This document shows, piece after piece, positions 50,301 through 61,500 of a stretch of 64,000 bases of DNA. Under the pieces are notes generated by a model, which saw only the letters and a program-made list of their open reading frames with translations, was not told where the DNA came from and did no database searches. The number at the start of each line of letters is the position of its first letter. The stretch's first letter is position 1. A program made the translations under genes and the position numbers. Source of the stretch: Orbilia blumenaviensis (lineage: Eukaryota > Ascomycota > Orbiliomycetes > Orbiliales > Orbiliaceae); NCBI GenBank assembly GCA_036872755.1, contig JAVHNS010000005.1, forward strand, positions 1,364,001-1,428,000, given 5' to 3'.

Positions 50301-51182
50301 ATGGAGTCGCGGTTATTCCGATTCCCGCTGCCAACCCTCCCGTCGGCTCAGAGCCTGCGAGTGTTCGGCGTCTACGCCTCCGGTGGACTCGTATGTCCCT
50401 TTCCTACCCCCCACCACCCCCCCTTTCTACCAGTTTCTTTATATATATATATGCGACGGATCACGAATGCGCCTCGGAGTGTATTTAATATGTATATGAT
50501 GGGGCTAATAAACCTTAGTTCGCCCTCGGCGTCTGGTTCTTCCTCGACGCCGCCATCTTCAGCAAATATGCGAACCCGGGCACCGTGCACGTTCAGTTCG
50601 TGGACTGGATTCCCTCGATCTGTAGTATATTGGGCATGATTGTGTACGCCCTCTTTTTTCTCCCCTCCTCCATACTCATCCCCGCAATACTAAATACTAA
50701 AAAATAATAGCATCAACTCCATCGAAAAAGCCCGCCTCTCGGCCGAATCGTTCTCATTCTCGGGTAGTAACGACGCATGGAAGGCGCGGCTGGTGTTATT
50801 CCTCGGGTTCGCATTGATGGCTGGCGGGCTGGCTGGGTCTGTGGTACGTTATTGTCCCCACCATCATCACTCATCGCCACTGTATGCTCGGAAAGGGGAA
50901 GAAAAAGGCAGCTAATTTAATTTAATCTGGGGGTAATGTATATAGTGCGTACTGGTGCTCAAATACGTCGTCCCGGAATATCCGTTCCCAACACTATACT
51001 TTGGAATCGCGAACGTGGTTGCGAATTCACTGATCATGCTGAGGTAACCCCCCAATCCACTTTTCTCATGATAGTTAAAAGACAAGCGGGCTAATATATT
51101 GGTATTGGTGGTGGACAGCACGATCGTACTATGGGTTTCCCAGAACTTCGAGGACGAGTATAACTACAACTTAGCCTTGTGA
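50301..51182 (+). CDS. VPS68: Vps68/TMEM50 family membrane protein
   Basis: Five exons (50301-50390, 50519-50643, 50711-50843, 50946-51043, 51119-51182) give 169 residues, close to the UPF0220/Vps68 size. Four hydrophobic segments are visible: VYASGGLFALGVWFFLDAAI, WIPSICSILGMIVI, ARLVLFLGFALMAGGLAGSV and LYFGIANVVANSLIMLSTIV. The family motif region NSIEKARL is also present. Vps68 works in endosomal and vacuolar protein sorting with Vps55. The tail EDEYNYNL is short and acidic. Introns are 67-128 nt. The start is the only ATG that gives the full first segment. Confidence 0.9.
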
Positions 51183-52258
51183 TGTAAGAGTGTATAGGGG
51201 GGGCGGGGGAGGGATACGTGCTGAGGACAAGAGTGGAAGCTTATGTTTTAAACTCCTTTTTCTCTGTCTAGAGAGTGAGGTTGTTTTGAATAGTTAGTTA
51301 AAAAAAATTGCATTTATATACCGAATATTTGCGACCACGGATTCACAAACGTACGACCGGGATTACGATCGCGCACGTGCGGGTCTTATTATTCGATCTT
51401 TCGAAGGGGCGGAGAGGGGGGGGGAGTGTTCAGTCGGGAAGGGAGGGGGAGGGGAAGGGGGGTTATGAGCGGGTAGCTCGGTTACTGTATTCTGCATATT
51501 TGAGATAGCTTTGAAGGCAGTCGTTATTTGGAGGGCGGAAGAGGATATAATATGACGAAGGAAGGGATTTTCTCTTTCTTCGGCCGGTCTTCTTTTTTTT
51601 TTATATTTTTTATGTATTTTTTTTTCTTGTATGGTTTAGTTTAGCTACTAGTTACCAGTCTCAGCATGAACAGCATCCGGATTTCATCCATTCCAATTTT
51701 CCTTCATTTTTTTGATACTACGAGACTTGTGTGTACCTACCTATGTATGTATATCTTCCGCACCACTCCCAGCTTCTGGCAAGCAAGCAAGCAAGCAAAC
51801 GAACGCATGAAATGAAAAGAGGTGTACCACCAGTGTGAAATCTATAGTTATAGTAACTAGTCTACAAGTATCATTTTCTGAAGTCAGGTGAAGTGAAGTG
51901 AAGTGAAGTGAAGCGAAGTGCAAGGAATCAGATATGATTGGTCCCCCGATCTCGGAAGAGGGAGTGCTCATCGATGGCGACATCCCCGCTAGCGCCGGTT
52001 TTTCTTACGTTTTATTTACAATTTATAATTTAAAGCGCTTTGGGGGGAATTATGATTATTAGGTATATATAGCTTACCTGCCTACCCCTCGAGAGACTGG
52101 GGGAGGATAGTTATACTGTATCTACCTACCTCTTACTTAGAAACTCAATTACCTTCCTTATATTCCTCCTTATCCTCCTCCTCCATAGCTACCTATAGCT
52201 ATAACCAGCTCCTATAGAAGGCACATACACACCTAGATACCCAGATAGACGGGTATAC

Positions 52259-52293
<35 letters not shown>

Positions 52294-52313
52294 ACAAACT
52301 CCAATCCCCCACC
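51183..52313. other. Intergenic region VPS68 / APS kinase
   Basis: 1.13 kb between tandem genes. It contains a GTGAA repeat at 51890-51912, an AAGC repeat at 51779-51797 and a 28-nt TA tract at 52260-52287 in the APS kinase leader. No ORF is supported. Confidence 0.5.
52260..52287. repeat. (TA)14 dinucleotide tract in APS kinase leader
   Basis: Fourteen TA units beginning 54 bp upstream of the APS kinase ATG. It may act as a TATA-type promoter element or lie in the 5' UTR. It is likely length-variable. Confidence 0.85.
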
Positions 52314-53029
52314 ATGGCGACGTACGTATCCAACCCACCTAACCCACCAACCTCTCTCTCTCTCTCTCTAACACAATCCTAACACAATTCTAACATTTTA
52401 TGAAAAAAAACAGGAATATAACCTGGCACCCCTCCCTCTCCCACTCCGAACGCACCACCCTCCTCCACCAACCCGGCCTCACAATCTGGCTAACCGGCCT
52501 CTCCGCCTCCGGAAAATCCACCATCGCAACCGCCCTCGAACAACACCTCCTCCACAACTCCTACACCGCCTACCGCCTCGACGGCGACAACATCCGCTTC
52601 GGCCTAAACAAAGACCTCACATTCTCCCCCCAGGACAGAGTAGAAAACATCAGAAGAATAGGCGAAGTCGCCAAGTTATTCGCCGATTCCGCAACCGTTG
52701 CGATAACAAGTTTTATAAGCCCTTATAAAGCTGATCGAGACTTGGCAAGGAAGTTACATGATGATGCTGGATTGTTGTTTGTAGAGGTGCATGTTGATGT
52801 TCCTATTGATGTCGCGGAGGCGAGGGATCCGAAGGGGCTTTATAAGAAGGCTAGGGAGGGGATTATTAAGGATTTTACGGGGATAAGCGCCGGTGCGCCT
52901 TATGAGAGGCCTGAGAATCCGGAGGTGTATATTGATACGTCGAAGAGTAGTGTTGAGGAAGGGGTTCAGATTATTGTGGATTATTTGGTTAAGAGGGGGG
53001 TGTTGACCTTTCCTAAGGTCTCTTCTTAG
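52314..53029 (+). CDS. Adenylylsulfate kinase (APS kinase)
   Basis: This enzyme phosphorylates APS to PAPS with ATP in sulfate assimilation. Two coding exons: exon 1 is only 8 nt (52314-52321) and exon 2 is 52414-53029, giving 207 residues starting [11 protein letters not shown]. The start codon in the 8-nt exon is supported by the canonical GTACGT donor and the AACAG acceptor restoring Thr-Asn, matching the family N-terminus TNITWH. Motifs: P-loop [52 protein letters not shown], and the lid region [12 protein letters not shown]. Length equals the fungal Met14-type enzyme. The stop lies 168 bp from that of convergent MMM1. Confidence 0.95.
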
Positions 53030-53197
53030 GTTGTGCTGTACTGTACAAATAGACGGTGTGGATGAATAATGTACAAAGAATATATATATAACTATATCTC
53101 TCCAGAAATAAAAGGGGAGTGGTGGTGGTGGTGGTGGTGGTGATTTTGATCTGATTAGGGGAGTAGGTAGGTAGTTAGTTAACTTGGGGGGGTAACA

Positions 53198-54370
53198 TCA
53201 TGCGAACGCCCCCGCCGCCCTCCTCATCCTAACCGACCCACTCCTCTGCGCAAAAGGCCCCCCCGCCTCCCCCGCACCAACACCACTCCCCCCACCCACG
53301 CTCCCCTTCTCAACCGCACTATCCCCATCCCCACCCACATCCGGCGCATGCTCCCTCGTCGTCCGCTTCCTAGGCCACAAGCTCGGCAGCACGATCTGTT
53401 GAAACTTCGGCTCCACAACCCGTTCATCTATCCACGCGTGAATCCTGGACTCGATCAGCTGCGCTATCTTGGGAACGTCCTGCAGTCGTGAGCGGGACCC
53501 GACGAGCGAGCGGACCGAGAGTTCGAGACGGTAGTCGTCCAGCAGTGAGAATGTCAGCGTTGTTGAGTTTGATGTGTTTTCCTGCGAGGGGATGAATGAT
53601 ATCGACAGCTATTTATACATTCTCCCACCACCTTATCAGCACACACATACCATCAAACATCTTATATATATATATAATAAAGTAGAAGGAAAAGGGAGAA
53701 GGGGGGGGGGGGTACAAACCGTCCCAGAAAACCTCAATATCGAAACCGCCAACCCAACCGGCAACACCGCCACCAACGGCTTCGGATAATTCAGCAACAG
53801 CCTCGTCTCAACCCCCAAAGTAATAACATCCGACAGATCAACATCCATCCTCGCCTGCAACTTCCCAGGCTCCTCAACACCGCTAGGCGTGATCCTACAA
53901 TTACTAAATATCGGAAAATCCTCCCCAAGACTGATCTCTGTGATCTTTATCGTATCCAGAAAATCTGGCTTAATGGGGCCGTTTATCACTTTGTTTAGGC
54001 TGTCGAGGATGGCACCGTCGGTTCTTGCATCATCCCGGAATTGTGCGATCGCTTGTGCGATTAGGACGTTGAACCAGTCCAGGCTTTCGGGTTGGTGGGA
54101 GTTTACGTTGTAGTATGTTTTTGATAGTATGGTGGCGGTGGTTAGCGGCGGGGGGTTGCGGAGGACGCTGGTGGATTTCTTCTTCTGCAGCTTGCGGCCG
54201 TTGTTGCTGTTGCTACTTGTATCAGCGGTTGAGGGACGCTTGGGACGGGCGAGGTCGGAGGACGGGTCGGAGAAGATGAAGTATTTGATGAAGGCACAGA
54301 TCATGATGATGACGCTGAGCTGACCGATCAGGAAGCCTTGGAGGAAGGACCAGCTGTAGTTCCCGTCCAT
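53198..54370 (-). CDS. MMM1: Maintenance of mitochondrial morphology protein 1 (ERMES subunit)
   Basis: Two exons (54370-53720 and 53608-53198) give 353 residues. Mmm1 is the ER-anchored subunit of the ER-mitochondria encounter structure, which tethers the organelles and transfers lipids. Residues about 5-30 form the single ER membrane anchor ([20 protein letters not shown]). A polar linker follows, then the SMP lipid-binding domain from about residue 95 ([18 protein letters not shown]) to about 300. Motifs inside include [19 protein letters not shown] and [16 protein letters not shown]. The tail is Gly/Ala/Arg-rich. The start is MDGNYSW; further upstream in frame there is only a TTG. The intron is 111 nt and includes a 12-nt G run and a TA tract. 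Confidence 0.93.
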
Positions 54371-55383
54371 TTTTTTTAATTTTAAATTCAAATCGTTAAC
54401 GTATGTTCTTCTTCTTCTGTTATTTTCATGATATTTATGGTGTAAGAGGGTATAGGTAGTGCAGGGGTGTGCCAGGTTTTTATAATAAAATAGAATAGAG
54501 AAAAGGTGGTAGCGAGAGAGAAAAAAAGGAAAAGGAAAAGAAACAACAATTGTTTTTTTGAGAGAGAGAAAAAAAAGGAAAAGAAGGAGTAACCTGGTAG
54601 AAGTAATAGTATATGTATATATATATTCAAGAGCAAGGCAGGGCTGACTTTGAAGAAGATGAGGACGACAACGACGTCGGTGGTGGTGCTACCAAAGGCG
54701 GCGGCGGGTCCTGCGATGGTAATGTCGTAGTAGTGGTAGTAGCCATGGCTGATATTGACTATAATGGCTAGCGGCGCATGTGCTGTAGTTTGATGTACGT
54801 GGACGTGTATGTATGTACGGTTTGATGGTGGAGGTGCCTGTATTGGTATCGATGTGGAGAGAGAGAGAGGTAAGTCTCCGTGGCGGGGCCGCTGGCCTGG
54901 GTTCTGAGTCCCAGTATGGAATATTATGGAGTATGGGGCGGATGGAGGGGATCTTGGTCTGATAGGAATTAAAGGCCGTGGAGCTGCGGGTCGATAAAGA
55001 ATATAACTAGAGACTGGCGATGGAGTAAGCTAGGACCGATGGAGTGTAGTGCCAGTAAAAAAGCTGACTAAGCTCGATTGAACGACACTAGAAAAATGTA
55101 ACAACGGCAATACAGACAACACAAGAAGGGATCTCAAACTCTTAGTCTTCGTCTAGGATCCTTGTTTCACTGCCTAAGTCAAGGCGAATATAACACTCTA
55201 TTGCATATGTCAAGATTAGTCTCGCACCCAGACGCCGCTTGATCAACAAGATTTGAATTTTCTTTAGGGCGAAAGTATCAGAAATGGCTCCTAGTTTCGT
55301 TGAGACTAGGTTACGAAACCACTCATAGTTAAGAAATAGAAGAGAAAAAGAAAAAGAAAAAAAGAAAGAAAAACTACAAGGTA
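54371..55383. other. Upstream region of MMM1, no further gene
   Basis: 1 kb with poly-purine/pyrimidine tracts near 54525-54590 and GTGG/GTAGT repeats near 54680-54745. No supported ORF. Confidence 0.45.
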
Positions 55384-55656
55384 TCAATGCGGTGGCACAA
55401 ACTTAACTAACTTACCGGTCTTTACATTGGCGTATAGATATCCAATCTTATCGACCGCCACTCCATCTGGATCCTTGGGATCTAGGTCTCGAATGCATGT
55501 TTTTGTTGAGAAGGTTTTCTGTTTTCCCCCCAAAATATTCCTGCTTGTTTCCCAATCGGCTTTATTCCTTTTAAGTAAACTATATGCTGTTCTACCCAGC
55601 CCAGCATCTCTGTCCTTTGTCCGGAAATATATTGAGTTCGCTTGATATTTAACCAA
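55384..55656 (-). pseudogene. Isolated coding-like fragment
   Basis: A 90-codon ORF that looks compositionally like real protein but has no convincing start, introns or neighbours. Its end (DLDPKDPDGVAVDKIGYLY, then GKLVKF) resembles a beta-propeller repeat of NHL or SMP-30/gluconolactonase type. The flanks are A/T-rich and riddled with stops. The most economical view is a remnant of a larger gene; a short expressed ORF is the alternative. Confidence 0.3.
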
Positions 55657-56941
55657 TATCTTTATTGTCTTGTAGAGAAGGCCGTAATTAAGACCACCCC
55701 CCCTCGAAGAGGGTTATAGCCCTCTGTAGTGAATTATGCCCTTCAGAATCTGGCTGCTTGAGGACCGATATAAGTTACTGTCAAAAAAATCTAGAATTGT
55801 TTGTTGCAGAAGAGTCAAGGGGCCCGTGGCGCGGCGTGGTGTCTCGTCTCTCTTGTAGGCCGAATATCAATCCTATAGCTAAGCCTTAGCATAAATATCG
55901 TTAACTCTAGCTTGAATAATCTGCCGCTGTCAACTATTGGGGGGGGATGTTTACACCTTAACTAAGCCTACTGCGCGGGAAACCGGGGTGGGATCGATAC
56001 CGAGCTAATCTAGTATTAAGGTGGCAATGCGGATTAGAACGGTATTGGTACAGTATTACACGAAAGTAGCCCCATATATATTTCGTATTACAACAGTATT
56101 GAAAGATTGTGGTCTCCTAGCTATAGCCCAGTACTTAAATGGAAACGACAAAATCTGTATGTTTGAGTCGATGGTAATGTTGTTAAGAAATCATGATTTC
56201 ATCGATAGCTTATTCAGTACAATCAGTCTTTATACCGATATGTAGGCATGCTATCCAGTTGTTTTGCTGTGGACGACAAATCTAGGATCAATACTGGTTC
56301 ATTATAACCGAACCTTTTTCAGAATTACGGAAGACGGGATCTTCCTTTCGAATAACAGCCCCGTCGGAGTCAAGTTAGGTTTTATCGTTGAAGACCCCGG
56401 CCGCTAGCATCGCAGTATGCACTTCTATCCTTTCTTGGGTATATGTACATGTATTGATACCAATACTTATACATAAGTGCATATCGGGTCAAGCGGGGTA
56501 GCTTCAGAGCTATATACACGCCGCGAATATAATAACAAGACAAAATAACGCACGTCTTGAGAAATGTAAACTGCATGGAGGAATGTCTATGCATGCACCT
56601 CGCCCTTCTGCAAATTCTGCCATAGATTAGGAGGTTCGCCTCATTGTAACGGCGAGGCTGGTTGCAGCCAGCACCAGAGCACTTGAGAAGGTATTCTAAA
56701 GATTAGAATAACTTATGCTTGCACCCAAAGCTTAGGAAGCCAGTATACTTAGTGTATTTAAGAAGTCAGTTTCGACCAAGAATTCATAGGCCGACCCTTT
56801 CCACATTTCACAACTCCAAACAACAACGTATTATACTAATAGCTAGCTAGTCGCTCACAGGTTCACCGCTGAAGTTCACATTGGACTAGTACTACAAGGC
56901 ATTTGGAAATCCTATCATCGTTGCCTTGAGTATATATAACA
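55657..56941. other. Degenerate A/T-rich intergenic region
   Basis: About 1.3 kb with no gene supported. The density of TA-rich stop-laden sequence suggests decayed DNA, possibly mutated by repeat-induced point mutation; this was not computed. It also contains the upstream region of the following beta-domain gene. Confidence 0.4.
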
Positions 56942-57848
56942 ATGTCTTCCACCGGGCTAGATGACCAATTTATATTTCAGCCTATTCAACTTCGGACCTC
57001 TCAAAACGAGTGGGTTTCATACAATAGAAACGACGGCGACGAAAATCAGCGACCGGACATAGTTGACGATCTTTGTATGGGGCTACATATTCAGGCTCGA
57101 ATTGACCGTGTGGTCCATGGCATAGATTCGGAGAGGAATAAGAGACCTGCAACTCTGATAGTGTTCGGGTTTCGTTTTCATGGGCTGCACAAAGGGCGAC
57201 GACTGCGCACTGCGGAAATCAACATCCTTTTCCAAGACTTGGAAAAAAGGCCAAGAAAGGATCCAGTTGTTACTGGGTTGTGGCCAAATGGGGATTATAC
57301 GCTTAGTAAAACCTCAGTCAACATCCAAGACAAGTGGTGTCCAACTTGGAGCGGAAGTGGGAGTAGTGGGGGCAGCCGGAACCATTGCATTCAATCTAGA
57401 AAGACAATCGTGGTATCAGCGTTTGGACAGATCCACTGTTGTTGGCTCTATCGTTCTCGACACGAGGGCCCGAAATTATGGGCCTAATAATGCAGTTCGT
57501 CTTACGCTAGGAGAGGACAGCGCTGGCAAGACTGGCGTTATCACGGATCTCAGGGTTCCAGTCTTGTTAATCCGGAATTCTGACGATAGGTTCACTGCAT
57601 CTGTGAAGGTAACTGCAACCGGGAACTTCCTCCAAAACGCGATAGTGGGCCTGCGGAATCTCATAGGTCAAAGTCCACCGAATGATCCTGTCATATTTAA
57701 ACCCGGTCTCCAGTATTTAAGACCCCCAACCTTGAGCGCTGACTTGGAACGAAACCTGGCGGCAGAGGTTGATGAGCACAATCTTAGTGAAACACAGTTG
57801 GATAAATTTGGTGGTGCACTTGGATCTACTTACAATACAGCAATGTGA
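56942..57848 (+). CDS. Beta-rich fungal orphan, frame interrupted
   Basis: Two overlapping frames together describe one intronless protein of about 300 residues. The first part runs from MSSTGLDDQF to SKTSVNIQDK (56942 to about 57335). The second runs from SGVQLGAEVGVVGAAGTIAF to the stop at 57848. The switch falls within about 57324-57345 and amounts to +1 nt relative to a continuous frame. It is too narrow for an intron. Alternating hydrophobic strands and motifs such as IVFGFRFHGLHKGRR, SWYQRLDRSTVVGSI and ARNYGPNNAVRLTL recall a beta-sandwich module I have seen in Pezizomycotina orphans. Function is unknown. It lies 0.75 kb upstream of the STAND-ankyrin gene on the same strand. A real frameshift, assembly error or recoding are all possible. 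Confidence 0.6.
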
Positions 57849-58592
57849 GGGTTTTTCGTTGTGCCGTGTTTTTAATACACGTACCTGTACTTAGGATTCC
57901 TGAGCGGAACACTTTCAGCCTTGCGGTCGCCTGAGTTAGAAAAGCGGGGCTTTCGCACAATCTTTCTCTCTCTCTTTTTTATGGAGGATCACGCCCGCAT
58001 ATGAAAGGTGGAGAAGGCGACTATTTACGAATAGAGATTGGCTCCTTTCGCCGACGACCAACGTTGTACTTCGCATTGTATTGGGTATTATTTTATATCA
58101 TGACGCGAGGCTCAAGCATCCTGGCACAAGGGCCATGCATGAAACATTCTCGGCTAAGTTTATTAGTTCCCGCATGGCGGGGCAATGCTAGCGGTGAGAC
58201 GGGGCCCCTAGGGCGCTTCCCTCGCGCGATGATAGTATCTCAGCCGTGGTCATCGTGTCGAATCGGCTGCTCCAGATTTGTAGAATTCCTCTGTCGCACT
58301 CTTGGAAGGTTTGAGCCGCTCTAACTAAGAATGGCTCCCAAATTCTGAGTTTTTAAACGTCTCGTAGTGCCAGAGCCTTTTTTATATAACCAGACGAATG
58401 TCAGTTCTTTTAAATATATATTTCAGTCGTTTGAACCACTTAGTTATAGCAAGACTAGACTATACTAAAGTATAAACTTGTAGACAATATCCGCTCGAGA
58501 CTAATTATCCGCGTCTCTTAACAAATTTCAAGCATCACCCAGATCTGCTGGTGCACTGCCGGGGTTGGTATCTTGTGGATCTAAGTCAGAGC
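57849..58592. other. Intergenic region before STAND-ankyrin gene
   Basis: 744 bp with one 107-codon ORF (58001-58324) that lacks any family-like pattern. It is probably the promoter and leader of the following gene. Confidence 0.45.
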
Positions 58593-61500
58593 ATGGATCA
58601 CAACCTCGGCGAAGACAACTCTCATGGAGTTGACCACAACGTCCGCCATTCCTTAAAGCGGTTGACGCCTGGAACCCACGACAATGGTGGAACATACATG
58701 TAAGACAAAAAAATGGACAGACTGGCTAAACCTTAACTTTGAATTTCATATTAATAAACGGTGCTCGAAAAATTGGCGCGGATAGCTAACTAGCTAATGT
58801 TGTTATCAATATTTGTATCTTTGAGTTAGAATTTGTCTAGTTGGATTTGAAAATCTCTGCTACCCCAAAATAAAACCGCCAGCTTCAGATCCCCCTGAAA
58901 ATCTCGCTCAAATTTTACCGCATATTATACCGGAGGCTCTAGTTTACGAATCGCCCTCCTTTAGAGCACGCGAAATAAGGTCCCAGACTTCACAGCGAAC
59001 CCAGCAAAATAATGACTCCAGTAGAGGTATCAAAATTGAAAGCGAGCCCCAGAAGCAGAGGCACAAAGGCACTAATCCAGATATTAAAGGAGGCGATCCC
59101 AAAAAAAGGGAACCGCAAAGTGGGGTACACCCAAGCCAGCAGGAAAACAACGATGGCCCAATGCATATCCATGTAGATTCAATACAGATCGAAGCTACGA
59201 AGCTTCTAGAGGGTCTGCGCGCTCAGTTCTGTGGGCCTGGGCACCCATGGAAAAGGATCGTACTTGCAGGGTACGGTATAGGTGGGATCATAATCAAAAA
59301 GGTCAGTTAATCGGCTTTTATATATATGTTTCCCATCTCCGATAACTAACGTATGCAAAATCCTGGCCTGGTATATCTCAAGGCTATGATCATAGCAAAT
59401 CAAAACCCTTTATACTATCGAGTTGCTTTGCAAACCTCTAACTTGGTAAGATATTGATGGCGATTTATTCATGCGCTCAGATTTAAAATCATAATCCCGT
59501 TGATTTCAACCTTTTCCCTTGCAATAGGGCACATACGTACTAACTAATTCCGAATTAAAACTGCTAGGTATTCTTTGCCACGCCCCATCAAAGCCCTGAT
59601 GTGGAAACATGTCAAAACGTTCTGTTTTCGATCTTTCAGACTTGCAAATTCCAAATTGATGGCCCTGTGTCAGATATCCTTTCTAATTTATCAGCGACAA
59701 CCATACGAATACATTCGGCTTTCGATGATCTCCTCCAGAAATACATGCTCACGAATGTGATTGAAGGCAAAGGCTTAACAGAGGGTGAATCTCCGGTACG
59801 TGTACGCTTTAGATTTTCGAGATCGATCGATCGAAAACTTCATTGGCCACAAATCTGATTTTAAACCCATAAGCCATGCCTGGTTGGTGAACTCGGTTCT
59901 TTCGGCGATGAAACAGAATTCCATCGTGTGAAACGGAGAAACGAACAGAACTTTGTTACCCTCCCGTGGTTCAGTAAACGCTCCCTTAGTGACATTAGGC
60001 TCTTAAGAGCTATATTTGTGCCGCAAGACCCTAGCATCGTAGAAGGTAGGTAAATTCGTACTACGAGACTAGGTAAATTCCATAAGATTAAATGTCCAGC
60101 ACTAATCTAATTTTGTAAAACACAGGAGATTCCCCAAACGATCTTAGGACAAGTTACTTACGAGACGAAGAGACATATATACTTTACTTGGAGTTTCTGC
60201 GGATTCTCTCACCATCCCACCGGATAATACGGGAGACCGAGCCATTTTTACCCCCAAATATCGACCTCAGTAGCATATACGCTGAACACTTCACCGTTCT
60301 GGAAACGTATGATTGGAACTTAAATGGCGAAATCCAAGTTATTGGCCCGCCCGATTACGGAAAATCGCACCTTCTAAAACATATTTGCCAGAAGGTTAAA
60401 AAACGGACAACCAGAGTCACTATTCAATATATTCATGAGCCGAGCAGAAACGTTGATACGAGTAGTTATGGAATGCTCGTCACTTTCTTGCACCAGTTAA
60501 TTTCCCAGCGGCCGGATTTATTTGTCAGGATCGAGAGAATGGTCAAAGAGTATTTTAGATGGGGCACTTGGACAGAATATAATCTATGGGCTTTGCTGGA
60601 CGTATTGCTTACAAAATCCAACCACAAAATCCAATTCGCCATCGCTTTGGACTTTGAACAGTATGGAGAGAAAGAAGACATGGTGCAAGCCTGGCTCAAA
60701 TCTTTGGACATTTTTTTCCAAAAGCATTCGACGAACTCCCTCTACATTCTTTCTAGCCACAGTATTATTGAGGGTCTATCCAGCCGCTCATCTAGGGTAG
60801 TCCTAGATGTTAGCTTTGAGTTCGCACCTGAACCCCGGGATCGGTTTGTGGAACTATCAATTGAGCTGGCTATCAAGAATAGTCCACGACTTAAGTTCCT
60901 GCGAGATGGGAGATACCCTGATATCCGTCTTGCGTTAGCTAAAAAAATACATTCTCTCGCGACTGGCGTTTCGTTCGCCCCCACCGATTTCTACATGCAG
61001 TTTCTTACCTTACAAGAACCACGAATTTCGACGCCAGATACCATTATCGATCAGATTAACACAGGCCCATCGTCATTAGCCGACCTCTACAAATACCAGA
61101 TTCAGATTATCATAGAAGCCCCGAAATTTGTAGCCGATTGGTGTGGCCTCGCAATTTCATGGGTCCTCCATGGGTTTCGGCCATTAAAGCTTAGAGAATT
61201 AGCAGTAGCGGTGGCAGTTGATATCACGAAAGACCCATCTGAAAGTCTAGATGGAAGGGTTTCTCAAGATCCGGAATCGGATCTCAATCAGTATCTTAGT
61301 GTCTTCCTGAAGATCGAAGACAAGCGCGTATACCCCGCTTGTAGCAGGCATCAACTCAAGAAAATCCTAGAAGAGGCCGACCCTGACCATGATTTGGAAC
61401 GTATCGGTCATACAAATCTAACCAAACTATGCATTCATTACCTTAAGGCGGCATTTTTGCAACCGAATACTGGTCAAGAATGGGAACACTGCTTTAATCA

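Noticed and set aside
58001..58324. 107-codon plus-strand ORF before the STAND-ankyrin gene
   Set aside because: It has no family pattern or splice connection to the downstream exons and is probably leader or promoter.
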